Assembly (NCBI GenBank): GCA_963775315.1
Contig: CAVZIN010000012.1
Location: 186,001 to 250,000, forward strand
Length of the DNA: 64,000 bases
Source of the DNA: CAWGHZ01 sp963775315
GTDB taxonomy: Bacteria > Pseudomonadota > Alphaproteobacteria > MPNO01 > DASWLB01
Direction: 5' to 3'
A program made the translations under genes and the position numbers. Under the pieces are notes generated by a model. It saw only the letters and a list, made by a program, of their open reading frames with translations. It had not been told where the DNA came from and did not search any database. This document shows positions 36,856 through 46,002 of the stretch, in pieces (positions within the stretch are counted from its first letter, which is position 1; every line of letters begins with the position of its first letter).

Positions 36856-38118
36856 TCAGGCGGCTTGGCCGCCGCTCAGCCTCGCCTTGGAGATGATGGC
36901 CCCGGCCAGCTTGGCGCCGTCGAGGTTGCACCCGACAAGGTTGGCGCCGCCCAGATTGGCGCGCTGGAAGATGGCGCCCGTGATGACCGCCTCGCGCAAC
37001 GAAGCGCCGGTCAGGGAGGCGCGGGTGAAATCGGCGCCGCCCAGATTGGCCGGCTGGACGCGGCCGAGCGGCGTGCCATCGGGGCGCTTGAGCTCGACCG
37101 GGTCAAGGACGGCGTCGACCAGCTTGGCGCCGACAAGCCGTGCCCCAACCAGCATGACGCCGGACAGGTCGGCGCCGGTCACCTTCGTGCCCACCATGCT
37201 GGCGCCGGAGAGGTTGGCGAGGATGAGCTTGGCGCCCGCCAGATTGGCCCCGTCGAGCTTTGCGCCCTCGAGCTTCGCGCCGCTCAAATTGACGCCATGC
37301 AAATCGCGGTGCGCCAAGTCGCAGCCCGACAGATCGGCCCATCCGCCTTCGGCCCCGCCGCTTTCGGCCCAGCGGTGATGATCGGCGACGCGCTGCTCCA
37401 GCTCGTCCTTCGGCGCGCGCAGGGCCATCGGCACGTCGAGCGCGCGGCGGATCGAATCCGGCAGCACGGTGTCGGTGAGTTCGGCCTCGGCGATCTGGTC
37501 CACCGTGACCCTGGCGCCGGAGAGGTTGGCGCCAGTCAGCACCGCCTTGTCGAGCCGCGTGCTGCGCAGGTCGGCGTTGGTGAGGTTCGCCTCCTTCAGC
37601 ATGGCGTGCGACAGGTTCGCCGAGGTGAGGTCGGCGTTGCTGAGATCGGTCCGGTAGAGGTTGGCGCGCTCCAGGTCGGTCTCGCGCATGCGCGCGTGCT
37701 GCAGGCTGGCCCCGCTCAGATCGGCGACCCCGCCCTTGCCGTCGCTGTAATCGTGATCGTCCCGCTCCGACATGTCGAACATGATGCCGGGTCGCAGATC
37801 GGCGCGCGACAGGTCGGCGTAATGGAGCCGGGCGTTGCGCAGCCGGGCGCCACGCAGGTCGGTGCGCACCAGAAGGGCGCCGGAAAGGTCGGCCTCCAGC
37901 AGATCCGCGCCGAAGAAATCCGCAAAGCTCAGGTCGGAGCCGACGAAGATCGTGCCCTGGCAGGTGGCGCCGGCCGCCACCGCGTTCTGCAGGTTGCGCT
38001 TGGAAAGATTGAGCCGCGAGATGTCGAGCCCTTTGAGGGTGAGGCGCGCGCCTCCGCCCTGGCCCGCCAGGTACCGGTCGTGGCGCGTGAGCATCGTCGC
38101 AATGTCGGGCGTCTTCAT
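36856..38118 (-). CDS. Pentapeptide-repeat protein
   Basis: A 420-residue protein made mostly of A(D/N)LxX repeats that should coil into a right-handed quadrilateral beta-helix. Three repeat blocks occur at roughly residues 35-115, 130-215 and 265-415, separated by non-repeat linkers (DMSERDDHDYSDGKGG, and DTVLPDSIRRALDVPMALRAPKDELEQRV). Such proteins range from DNA-mimicking gyrase protectors to scaffolds; nothing here identifies the role. ATG 38118 (MKTPDIATMLTRHDRYLAGQ) was chosen over an upstream TTG. No signal peptide, so cytoplasmic. Confidence 0.92.
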   Translation of the reverse strand: MKTPDIATMLTRHDRYLAGQGGGARLTLKGLDISRLNLSKRNLQNAVAAGATCQGTIFVGSDLSFADFFGADLLEADLSGALLVRTDLRGARLRNARLHYADLSRADLRPGIMFDMSERDDHDYSDGKGGVADLSGASLQHARMRETDLERANLYRTDLSNADLTSANLSHAMLKEANLTNADLRSTRLDKAVLTGANLSGARVTVDQIAEAELTDTVLPDSIRRALDVPMALRAPKDELEQRVADHHRWAESGGAEGGWADLSGCDLAHRDLHGVNLSGAKLEGAKLDGANLAGAKLILANLSGASMVGTKVTGADLSGVMLVGARLVGAKLVDAVLDPVELKRPDGTPLGRVQPANLGGADFTRASLTGASLREAVITGAIFQRANLGGANLVGCNLDGAKLAGAIISKARLSGGQAA

Positions 38119-38223
38119 CGCAGGTCCAAACGGCTGATGCGCCGAGGCCGCGCCCAACGCACCACTCTGGGCACAGCACGATTGGACGCCTGTGTCCTGA
38201 ATAAAGTCTTAAGGCCGAATACG

Positions 38224-39402
38224 TCAGTAGTAGCCGGGGCCGGGCGGCAGGCCGAGGGCGAGACGGGCGTAAGGAATGGCGGAATGTTCCCAGCGCAAGC
38301 CGAAATGGGACGTGGCCGCATGTATGTCGCGGAAGTAGCGCTGCAGCACGTTCGACTGGTGCAGGCTGGCGCCACCGGCGACGCCGAACAGCCGGTCGAC
38401 CGTCTCGCGCGCCATCTTGGTGACGAAGCTCGCGTCCCGCTTGTCGGCGGCGCGGACCGCGATGGGCGCGGCGCCGCCGCCGGCGACCAGCGCCATGGTC
38501 TCCCGCGCGTCGCTCACCGCCAGCAGCGCCGCTGCCTTCAGCGTCGCCGCCGCCTCGGCGATGACGAGCTGCATCCACTGCTCCTCGGCCAACGCGATGC
38601 CGCGGCTCACCCGGCCGCGCTGCGCGGCGACGAAGGCGTCGAGCATGCCCTGGCAGGCGCCGACGCTCACCGAGCCCAGGGCGAACCCGGCGGTCGAACG
38701 GCGTGGCGTGCGGAAGATCGGCGCGTCGTTGCCGCAGTCGGGCGACGGCGTGCCCTCGGCCGCGGCCAGCGCGTCGAGGATGCGGTGGTCGGGCACGAAG
38801 GCCTCGGCAATACGAAAGCTCTTCGATCCCGTGCCGGCCAGCCCCATCACCTGCCAGTCGTCGATCACCTCGACCTCCGACTTGGGCAGCAGGAACACCA
38901 TCGCCCGCGGCTCGCCGCCCGACGCGTCGCGCAGCATGCTGCCGGCCATGATCCAGCGCGCGTGATCGATGCCGGACGAGAAGCTCCACTTGCCGGACAG
39001 GATCGCCCCGCCGGGAACGCGCCGCGCCTCGCCCTGCACGCCGAACGAGGTCGAGACCAGCGCGCGCGGGTCGGCCCAGACCTCGTCTTGCGCCTTGCGA
39101 TGGAACATGCCGAGATGCTGGATGTGGTCGCCATAGATGGTGAGCACCCAGCCCTGGGCGCAACAGCCATGCGCGACCGCCAGCGCGGTCTCGCACAGAC
39201 GGTCCCAGCCCATCTGCCAGCCGCCATAGCGGGCGGGCTTCAACAGCCGGTCGAGCCCGATGGCGAAATAGTCCTCGATGGTCGCGTCGGGACAGCGGCG
39301 CAGATTCTCGGCCTCGGGCGCGCGTTCGAGCAAGGCGGGGGCGAGCGCCCGGCAACGGGCGATCATCTCCTCGGGGCTTGGGGCGATGTCGGCGGCAGTC
39401 AT
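38224..39402 (-). CDS. Flavin-dependent monooxygenase of the acyl-CoA-dehydrogenase fold
   Basis: A 392-residue protein related to the oxygenase component of 4-hydroxyphenylacetate and 3-HSA hydroxylases (HsaA-like). Seen: LLKPARYGGWQMGWDRLCETALAVAHGCCAQGW, GGAILSGKWSFSSGIDHARWIMAGSM, VIDDWQVMGLAGTGSKSF, and the C-terminal GGASLHQSNVLQRYFRDIHAATSHFGLRWE. The WSFSSG and RDIHA blocks are typical of the group. It would need a separate flavin reductase, which is not nearby. The ATG overlaps the stop of the upstream peptide transporter gene. The substrate is unknown. Confidence 0.85.
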   Translation of the reverse strand: MTAADIAPSPEEMIARCRALAPALLERAPEAENLRRCPDATIEDYFAIGLDRLLKPARYGGWQMGWDRLCETALAVAHGCCAQGWVLTIYGDHIQHLGMFHRKAQDEVWADPRALVSTSFGVQGEARRVPGGAILSGKWSFSSGIDHARWIMAGSMLRDASGGEPRAMVFLLPKSEVEVIDDWQVMGLAGTGSKSFRIAEAFVPDHRILDALAAAEGTPSPDCGNDAPIFRTPRRSTAGFALGSVSVGACQGMLDAFVAAQRGRVSRGIALAEEQWMQLVIAEAAATLKAAALLAVSDARETMALVAGGGAAPIAVRAADKRDASFVTKMARETVDRLFGVAGGASLHQSNVLQRYFRDIHAATSHFGLRWEHSAIPYARLALGLPPGPGYY

Positions 39403-40775
39403 GGCGCGGACTGTAGCACGCCCTCCGGCTCGGCAAGCGCACGCCGGAGCGGGACGCCGACGATCCAGATCGCGACGGAAGCGGCACCCGCGATGGCGGC
39501 GATCATCAGGAAAAAGTCGGTCTTGTCCATCGCGCTCCAGAAGCTGCCGAGCCAGCCGGCGATGAAATTGCCGGTGAAGCTGGTGGCAAGCCAGAACCCC
39601 ATGATCATCGACAGCATCGCCGCCGGCGCCACCTTGGTGACGAGCGACAGGCTGACCGGGGAGAGGTAGAGCTCGCCCAGCGTCAGCACCACGAAATACG
39701 CGGCGAGCCATAGCCAGCTCGCCTGCCCCGTCCCGGTGCGCCACGCGGCGAGCGCCATCACGAGATAGGCGAGCGCGAGGGCGCCGCAGCCCACCGCCAT
39801 CTTGGTGACGCTCGACGGCTCGCGCCCGCGCCGCGCCTGATGCGCCCAGAACGCGACCAGCGGCGGCGTGAAGGCGAAGATCAGGAACGGGTTGAACGAC
39901 TGGAACCAGGTCACCGGGATCTCCGCGCCGAACCCGATCGACCGGTCGGTGAAGTTCTCGGCCCACAGCGCGATGGTGTTGCCCTGCTGCTCGTAGGTCG
40001 CCCAGAAGAAGGTGACCGGGACGAACAGCACGCAGAGCGCGGCAATGCGCTTGAGATCGTCGCGGTCGAGGGGCGCGCGCGCCGCGATCGCCCGTATCCG
40101 CGCGTGCTGGTCGGGCGGCAGCGCGCCTCGGGCCGAAAGATAGATGGCGAGCCCGATCAGCATGCCGACGCCCGCAGCGGCGAAGCCCCAATGCCAGCCG
40201 GCCTCCTCGCCCAGCGTGCCGCACACCAGCGGCGACAGGAACGCCCCGAGATTGATCCCGACATAGAAGATCGAGAAGGCGCGGTCGCGCCGCGGGTCGC
40301 CCTCCGTGTAGAGCCCGCCGACCTGGGTCGAGATGTTCGGCTTGAACAAACCGTTCGCGACGATCAAAGCGAGCAGGGCGAAAAAGAACAGATGCTCGAA
40401 CGCCATCAGGAAATGGCCCGCCGCCATCAGGACCGCGCCGTACACCACCGTGCGCCGCTGGCCAAGCCATCGGTCCGCGATCAGCCCGCCGAAGATCGGG
40501 GTGAGATAGACCAGCGCGGTGTAGAGCCCATAGATCTGCGAGGCGAGCGGCTGGACGCCGAGCGGTCCGAAGACATATTCCAGCGCGCCTTTGACCGTCC
40601 GGTACCCCGCGACGTGTGTCGCGACGGCGGGATGCAGCAGGTAGTTCACCATGTAGAGGACGAGGAGCGCGCGCATCCCGTAGTACGAGAAGCGCTCCCA
40701 CATCTCGGTCGCGAACAGGAAGGCGAGCCCCCGCGGCTGGCCCAGGAATTCGCCGGTCCGGAATTCTCGGGTCAT
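39399..40775 (-). CDS. POT-family proton-dependent oligopeptide transporter
   Basis: A 458-residue membrane protein with about 12 hydrophobic segments. The family signature E-x-x-E-R-F-S-Y-Y-G is complete in ATEMWERFSYYGMRALLVLYM. The PTR2 signature is in FSIFYVGINLGAFLSPLVCGTLGE. The late segment GELYLSPVSLSLVTKVAPAAMLSMIMGFW is also typical. It imports di- and tripeptides with protons. The stop overlaps the monooxygenase start, so the two may form a unit. Divergent from csbD across 135 bp. Confidence 0.94.
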   Translation of the reverse strand: MTREFRTGEFLGQPRGLAFLFATEMWERFSYYGMRALLVLYMVNYLLHPAVATHVAGYRTVKGALEYVFGPLGVQPLASQIYGLYTALVYLTPIFGGLIADRWLGQRRTVVYGAVLMAAGHFLMAFEHLFFFALLALIVANGLFKPNISTQVGGLYTEGDPRRDRAFSIFYVGINLGAFLSPLVCGTLGEEAGWHWGFAAAGVGMLIGLAIYLSARGALPPDQHARIRAIAARAPLDRDDLKRIAALCVLFVPVTFFWATYEQQGNTIALWAENFTDRSIGFGAEIPVTWFQSFNPFLIFAFTPPLVAFWAHQARRGREPSSVTKMAVGCGALALAYLVMALAAWRTGTGQASWLWLAAYFVVLTLGELYLSPVSLSLVTKVAPAAMLSMIMGFWLATSFTGNFIAGWLGSFWSAMDKTDFFLMIAAIAGAASVAIWIVGVPLRRALAEPEGVLQSAP

Positions 40776-40910
40776 GCGCTCACCTCCCCGCCGACGATAC
40801 GCCGCCGGTCACAGCGTGGCGACCCCGTGACGCGTCGGCCGATTGCGGAACAGGCGCGCGCGCCGACGCGTTGTCTGGACGAGTCCCGTGGTCACAGAAG
40901 GAGAAGCGTG

Positions 40911-41108
40911 ATGAACCGCGATCAGATGGAAGGCAACTGGAAGCAGCTTCGCGGCAAGGTCAAGGAACAGTGGGGCAAGCTCACCGATGACGACCTCGAC
41001 CGGCTCGAGGGCCAGTCCGACCAGCTCGCCGGGAAGATCCAGGAACGCTACGGCATCTCCAAGGAAGAGGCCGAGAAGCAGATCCAGGACTTCCAGCAGC
41101 GCCACTAG
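40911..41108 (+). CDS. CsbD family stress-response protein
   Basis: A 65-residue, highly charged helical protein: MNRDQMEGNWKQLRGKVKEQ, then a Gln/Glu-rich second half. CsbD-like proteins are abundant under general stress; the biochemical role is unknown. AGAAGGAGA lies upstream of the ATG. Complete and of normal length. Confidence 0.92.
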   Translation: MNRDQMEGNWKQLRGKVKEQWGKLTDDDLDRLEGQSDQLAGKIQERYGISKEEAEKQIQDFQQRH

Positions 41109-41111
41109 CCC

Positions 41112-41940
41112 CTAGCGCGACCCGCCGCCTCCGCGGAGGACGCACGCGACGAAATCGCGGGCGCTCATCCCGGGGGCGGCGCCGAGCGCACGTGCGCGCT
41201 CGTTCACCAGAGACATCACCCCGTCCTCGTAGCTCGACCGCCCGTCGCTGATCCGCGCCGAGGCGGCCGAAACCGTGCCCGCCGGAATCCCCCACTCGTC
41301 GAGCACGGCGAGGCGGCTCGTCGACGATCCGTCGGGACAGATGCCCGCATCGTTGAACACGGCCGCGCGCGCCCGCACGCGCAGCGCCAATTCCGGCCGG
41401 CCGCCCACCAGCCCGCCATGCGAACCGGTCAGCACCACGTGTCCGGCGTCGTCGTCCTTCAGCAGCGCGTTCGAATCGAGGCACCAGAACTCGGATGCCG
41501 TCCTCGGTCTCGAGCGCAAGTTGCCGCCCCTTCGCCTCGTCATAGGGCCGCGGGATCGTGCCGGGCAGCGGCGCGGCGGCCAGTCGTTCCGCGGCCTCGG
41601 CGCACGACATGCCGGGCGCGACGCCGAGCGAGGTCGCGAGCGCGTTCGCCCGGCTGATCCGCCCGCGCGCCATCATGTCCTTCGCGTCGCTGATCCGCGC
41701 GCTCCGGCCATCGACGGCGGCGAGCGCAAGCCCCAGCCCGTCGGCGTAGGGCAGGCCCGCGACGCCCGCCGCGTCCTTGCCGATCCCGGCGTCGTGCAGC
41801 ACCGCCGCCCGCGCGCCCGCCCGCGCCACGAGGTTGGCCGGCAGCACGCTCGCCTGCGAGCCGGCCACCACCACCCTGCCGCGCGCCTGATCCTTCAGCG
41901 CCGTCGCCGAGTCGACGAGCACGGTGTCGTTGCCTGCCAT
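41112..41940 (-). pseudogene. Two-domain protein of unknown function, one frameshift
   Basis: The N-terminal half (from ATG 41940) and C-terminal half (to 41112) are paralogous. VVVAGSQAS...ARAAVLHDAGIGKD...SARISDAKDMM...LGVAPGMSCAEA in the first matches VVLTGSHGG...ARAAVFNDAGICPD...SARISDGRSSY...LGAAPGMSARDF in the second. They are joined through ETEDGIRVL/LDSNALLKDDDAGH, where one extra base (GG at 41480-41481) breaks the frame. I do not know a function; the conserved (F/L)(N/H)DAGI and GS(H/Q) motifs suggest a small-molecule site. Either a sequencing error or early decay. Divergent from the tandem CocE genes. Confidence 0.7.
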
Positions 41941-42027
41941 GGCCGGATGTTACCACAGGTGACTCGCGGCCCGCCTCCCGTGTACCGTACCGGCAACAAC
42001 GAACCGATTTTTGGGGAGAAGCGAACC

Positions 42028-43743
42028 ATGGCAACCGTGCTTCGCGAGGCGGCCGGCGGCGTCAAGATGGTGCTCGACAAGGACGTGCCCATTCCGCTGC
42101 GCGACGGCGCCTTCGTCTCGGCCGACATCTACCGTCCGGAAAAGCCCGGCGCGTATCCGGCGCTGATGAGCTATGGCCCGTACGGCAAGGACTCGCACAT
42201 CAGCCAGTTCATGGGCGACGGTTGGGAGAAGTTGAAGGGCCGCCATCCCGAAATCGTCGCCAACTCCTCCGGCAACCACATGGTGTTCGAGCGGCCCGAC
42301 CCCGAGGTGTGGGTCGCGGCCGGCTACGCCGTGGTGCATGTCGACTGCCGCGGCGCCGGCCGCTCGCCCGGCAAGCTCGACGTCAACTCGGTGCAGGAGT
42401 TCGAGGATTTCTACGACGCCATCGAATGGGTCGGACCGCAGGGCTGGTGCAACGGCAAGGTCGGGCTGCTCGGCATCTCGTACTACGCGGCCGGCCAGTG
42501 GATGGTGGCGGCGAAGCGGCCGAAATACCTCGCGGCGATCCTGCCCTGGTGCGGCACCTGCGACTTCTACCGCGACCGCACGCGCTCGGGCGGCATCTTC
42601 CTTTCCGGCTTCGTCGCGCGATGGTGGCAGAACAGCGTACTGAACAACCAGCACGGCAAGGCCAACTCGACCCTCACTGACTTCGTCAATGGCGAGCGCT
42701 CGACCGGCGCGGCCGCCTTTTCCCCCGATCAGCTCGCCGCCAACCGCGCCGACTATATCGACAACGTGCGCGCCCATCCGCTGCTCGACGACTGGTACAA
42801 GGCGCGCTCGGGCGATCTTTCCAAGATCGACGTGCCGGCGCTCGTCGTCTCCAACTGGTCGGCGCTGGGGCTGCATCTGCGCGGCACGATCCAGGGCTTC
42901 GTCGGCATCTCGTCGAAGGACAAGTGGCTGCGCGTGCAGATGGGGCCATACTTCGCCACCTTCTTCGCGCCCGAGGGCGTGGCGATGCAGCGCCGCTTCT
43001 TCGACCACTTCCTCAAGGGCGTCGACAACGGGTGGGAGAAGGAGCCGCGCGTCGATGTCGTCGTGCGCGCGCCCGGCGACAAGGTTCATCGCCAGGTGCA
43101 GTCGGCGACCTGGCCGCTCGAAGGCACCAAGTTCGTCAAGATGCATCTCGACGCGAACGACAAGGTGCTGGACTGGAAGGCGCCTGCGCCGGGCAAGGTG
43201 AGCTATCCCGCGCTCAGCGAGGGCGTCACCTTCACCTCCGCGCCGCTCGACCGCGACATGGAGATCGCGGGCCCGCTCAAGGCCAAGCTGCAGGTGTCGT
43301 GCTCCAAGCCGGACATGGACCTGTTCCTGACGCTGGTCGGGTTCGATCCGCAAGGCAAGGAGATCAGCTTCGCCACCAACTTCGACCCGACGCCCCTGTC
43401 GCAAGGCTGGCTCCGCGTCACGCTCCGGAAGCTCGACCCCGCGCGCACGTCCGACTGGCAGCCGGTGCACACGTTCGACACGCCCCAGCCACTGACGCCC
43501 GGCGAGGTCGTCGAGGCCGAGGTGGAGGTGTGGCCGACCGCCGTCTACCTGCCCAAGGGCTCGACGCTCGCGCTGATCGTCTCCGGCCAGGACTATGCCG
43601 GCACCGGCAAGCCCGGCTCGTCCACCTCCGGCTTCTTCATGCACAACGATACGGTGGACCGGCCGAAGGAGCGCTTCGACGGCGAGCACACGATCCACAC
43701 CGGGCGCGATTGCTGGCTGCAGCTCCCGGTGATCGGGGGATAG
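42028..43743 (+). CDS. CocE/NonD family hydrolase, paralogue 1
   Basis: A 571-residue alpha/beta hydrolase related to cocaine esterase and X-Pro dipeptidyl-peptidases. N-terminal DVPIPLRDGAFVSADIYRP opens the family. The oxyanion/DxRG block is VHVDCRGAGRSPG. The nucleophile is S151 in GLLGISYYAAGQW. A C-terminal jelly-roll follows, with FTSAPLDRDMEIAGPLKAKLQVS and SQGWLRVTLRKLD. GGGGAGAAG precedes the ATG. The adjacent paralogue lies 25 bp downstream and is similar throughout. No signal peptide; the substrate is unknown. Confidence 0.93.
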   Translation: MATVLREAAGGVKMVLDKDVPIPLRDGAFVSADIYRPEKPGAYPALMSYGPYGKDSHISQFMGDGWEKLKGRHPEIVANSSGNHMVFERPDPEVWVAAGYAVVHVDCRGAGRSPGKLDVNSVQEFEDFYDAIEWVGPQGWCNGKVGLLGISYYAAGQWMVAAKRPKYLAAILPWCGTCDFYRDRTRSGGIFLSGFVARWWQNSVLNNQHGKANSTLTDFVNGERSTGAAAFSPDQLAANRADYIDNVRAHPLLDDWYKARSGDLSKIDVPALVVSNWSALGLHLRGTIQGFVGISSKDKWLRVQMGPYFATFFAPEGVAMQRRFFDHFLKGVDNGWEKEPRVDVVVRAPGDKVHRQVQSATWPLEGTKFVKMHLDANDKVLDWKAPAPGKVSYPALSEGVTFTSAPLDRDMEIAGPLKAKLQVSCSKPDMDLFLTLVGFDPQGKEISFATNFDPTPLSQGWLRVTLRKLDPARTSDWQPVHTFDTPQPLTPGEVVEAEVEVWPTAVYLPKGSTLALIVSGQDYAGTGKPGSSTSGFFMHNDTVDRPKERFDGEHTIHTGRDCWLQLPVIGG

Positions 43744-43768
43744 GAGCCAAGCGCCGGCGGAGGCTTCC

Positions 43769-45505
43769 ATGACCCAGATCGTCGAGGCGTCGAGCAGGTT
43801 GGGCGGCACGTTACGCATGGCGTTCGACCACGATGTCGACGTGCCGATGCGCGACGGGGCGCTTCTCAAGGCCAACGTGTTCCGCCCGCCGGACGACGGG
43901 AAGTATCCCGTGCTGATGACGTTCGGCCCCTATGGCAAGGACCTGCATTTCAGCCAGCACCGGCTGGAATCGTGGGAGCACATGACGGGCGAGAACCCGG
44001 AGATCCTCGACGCCTCGTCCGGAAAGTGGATGGTGTTCGAGACGCCTGATCCCGAAGTGTGGGTCAAGCACGGCTACGTCACCATCCGGGTGGATTCGCG
44101 CGGCGCCTGCAAGTCGCCCGGACGGCTCGACGTCAACTCGCCGCAGGAGTTCGCCGACTTCCACGACGCGATCGAATGGGCGGCGGCGCAGCCCTGGTCT
44201 TCCGGCAAGGTCGGGCTGGCCGGCATCTCCTACTACGCCTGCGGCCAGTGGATGGTCGCCTCGCTCCGCCCGCCGCACCTCGCCGCCATCCTGCCGTGGC
44301 AGGGCACGTGCGACTTCTATCGCGGCCGCACGCGCCAGGGCGGGATGTTCTGCAACGGCTTCGTCCACCGCTGGTGGAACGGCATCTTGCGCAAGCAGTA
44401 TGGCAACCCCGCCTGCGACCTGAAGGACATGGTGACGGGCGACCGGCTGGCCGGCGGGCCCGACCTCGACGACGCGACGCGCAAGGCGAACCGCTGGGAA
44501 TATATCGAGGGCGTGCTCGCCCACCCGCTGTGCGACGACTATTACATCGCGCGCTCCGGCGATCTTTCGAAGATCGACGTGCCGGCGCTGGTCGTCGCCA
44601 ACTGGGGCGGGCTGGGGCTCCATCTCCGCGGCACGATCGAGGGCTGGCTCGGCCTCGCCTCGAAGGAGAAGTGGCTGAAGGTCCAGTCCGGCTCCTACTT
44701 CGCGACCTTCTTCAAGCCGGAATCGGTCGCGCTGCAACGCCGCTTCTTCGATCATTTCCTCAAGGGCGTCGACAATGGCTGGCAGCGCGAGCCGCGCGTC
44801 GAGGTCGCGGTGCGCTCGCCCGACGACCGGGTGAAGCGCGTCGTGCGCTCGACCGAATGGCCGGTCGAAGGCACGCGCTGGACGCGGCTCTACCTCGATG
44901 CCGGGGCGCGCACGCTCGCCGGGTCGGCGCCGGCCGCCGAATCGCGGGTGACGTACAACGCCACCACGCCGGGCGTCACCTTCGCCAGCGCGGCGCTCGA
45001 TCGCGACATGGCGTTCGCTGGGCCGGTCAAGGCGCGGCTCTGGGTCGCGTCCTCCCTGCCGGACATGGATCTCTTCGCGACGCTCCGGGGCTACGCGCCG
45101 GACGGGCGCGAGATCACTTTCGTCGCGGCGGACGAGCCGAAGCTGCCGCTGTCGCAGGGCTGGCTCCGCGTCACCCACCGCAAGCTCGACCCCGCGCGCT
45201 CGACCGACTGGCGCCCGTGGCACACGCATGACGAGCATCAGCCGCTGGTGCCGGGCGAAACCGCCGAGATCGAGATCGAGATCTGGCCGGCGAGCGCCTT
45301 CCTGCCGAAGGGCTCGACCCTCGCCTTGGAGCTGGCCGGGCGCGATTTCGCGCGGCCCGATGCCACGGGCCCGCTCAAGGGCTCTGGTCTTTTCACCCAT
45401 ACCGACCCGGTCGACCGCCCGCCCGCGCGATTCTCGCGCGATCACACAATCGTCACAGGCGGCGGCTGCGCATCCTACCTACAACTGCCGGTGCTGCCGG
45501 GTTAA
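43769..45505 (+). CDS. CocE/NonD family hydrolase, paralogue 2
   Basis: A 578-residue paralogue of the preceding gene, colinear over its length, so the pair arose by tandem duplication. Shared features: DVDVPMRDGALLKANVFRP, IRVDSRGACKSPGRLDVNS, S154 in GLAGISYYACGQWMVA, HLRGTIEG, and the jelly-roll with SQGWLRVTHRKLDPARSTDW. Differences cluster around the acyl pocket (e.g. GTCDFYRGRTRQGGMFCNGF), suggesting a different substrate. GGAGG precedes the ATG at 43769. Possible roles include ester, amide or beta-lactam ester cleavage; none is proven. Confidence 0.93.
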   Translation: MTQIVEASSRLGGTLRMAFDHDVDVPMRDGALLKANVFRPPDDGKYPVLMTFGPYGKDLHFSQHRLESWEHMTGENPEILDASSGKWMVFETPDPEVWVKHGYVTIRVDSRGACKSPGRLDVNSPQEFADFHDAIEWAAAQPWSSGKVGLAGISYYACGQWMVASLRPPHLAAILPWQGTCDFYRGRTRQGGMFCNGFVHRWWNGILRKQYGNPACDLKDMVTGDRLAGGPDLDDATRKANRWEYIEGVLAHPLCDDYYIARSGDLSKIDVPALVVANWGGLGLHLRGTIEGWLGLASKEKWLKVQSGSYFATFFKPESVALQRRFFDHFLKGVDNGWQREPRVEVAVRSPDDRVKRVVRSTEWPVEGTRWTRLYLDAGARTLAGSAPAAESRVTYNATTPGVTFASAALDRDMAFAGPVKARLWVASSLPDMDLFATLRGYAPDGREITFVAADEPKLPLSQGWLRVTHRKLDPARSTDWRPWHTHDEHQPLVPGETAEIEIEIWPASAFLPKGSTLALELAGRDFARPDATGPLKGSGLFTHTDPVDRPPARFSRDHTIVTGGGCASYLQLPVLPG

Positions 45506-45608
45506 GTCTCCTCGGCCCGTTTTTGACACCTCCAGGTTCCCGCAGCGTCACCCCCGCGCCCTCATCTCGTGCGTTGAACGCAACGCGACTCTGACCGAGG
45601 AGGGTGTG

Positions 45609-45857
45609 ATGGTGCGGAAAGCCACGCCCCGCCGACTGGCTCTGGCGGGAGTTCTTTGTTCGCTGCTTGCGGCGGGCGGTTGCAGCGGGATGAACGACAC
45701 GCAACAGCGCACCCTTTCGGGCGGCGCGCTGGGCGCCGCGGGCGGTGCCGCGATCGGCGCGCTCACCGGGGGCAGTGCCGCTTTGGGCGCCGTCATCGGC
45801 GGTGCCGCGGGTGCCGGCGGCGGGTATCTCACGAGTCAGCACGGCGACCACCGGTAG
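45609..45857 (+). CDS. Glycine-zipper lipoprotein
   Basis: An 82-residue protein with a strong GAGGAGGGTG ribosome site. The N-terminus is basic (MVRKATPRR), then hydrophobic LALAGVLCSLLAAGG with a possible lipobox cysteine at C25. The mature part is a glycine zipper (GGALGAAGGAAIGALTGG, then GAVIGGAAGAGGGYL), as in small outer-membrane lipoproteins of the OsmB/YMGG type. It sits alone between the CocE pair and the amidohydrolase. Function unknown; probably a stress-related envelope protein. Confidence 0.85.
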   Translation: MVRKATPRRLALAGVLCSLLAAGGCSGMNDTQQRTLSGGALGAAGGAAIGALTGGSAALGAVIGGAAGAGGGYLTSQHGDHR

Positions 45858-46002
45858 CGTACGGACGCCGTGCGGGACCGCCCCGGGCCAGTCGCCCGGG
45901 GCGGTTCGGTCTTTCCGACGCCTGAATCAGCATGCTGAGCGTTGAAGCTTGCCGCCGCCGGGCCCCGTGGCATACTCGCGCCGCGACATCCCCGGAGGAA
46001 CC

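Noticed and set aside
36900..38050. Regularly spaced short repeats that might be a CRISPR-like or tandem DNA array
   Set aside because: The period is 15 bp and follows codons for A(D/N)LxX pentapeptides, so it is protein repeat structure, with no conserved repeat-spacer pattern.
36865..39669. A 934-codon plus-strand frame spanning the pentapeptide and monooxygenase genes
   Set aside because: It is antisense to two genes with clear family motifs, and its repeats only mirror the pentapeptide coding repeats.
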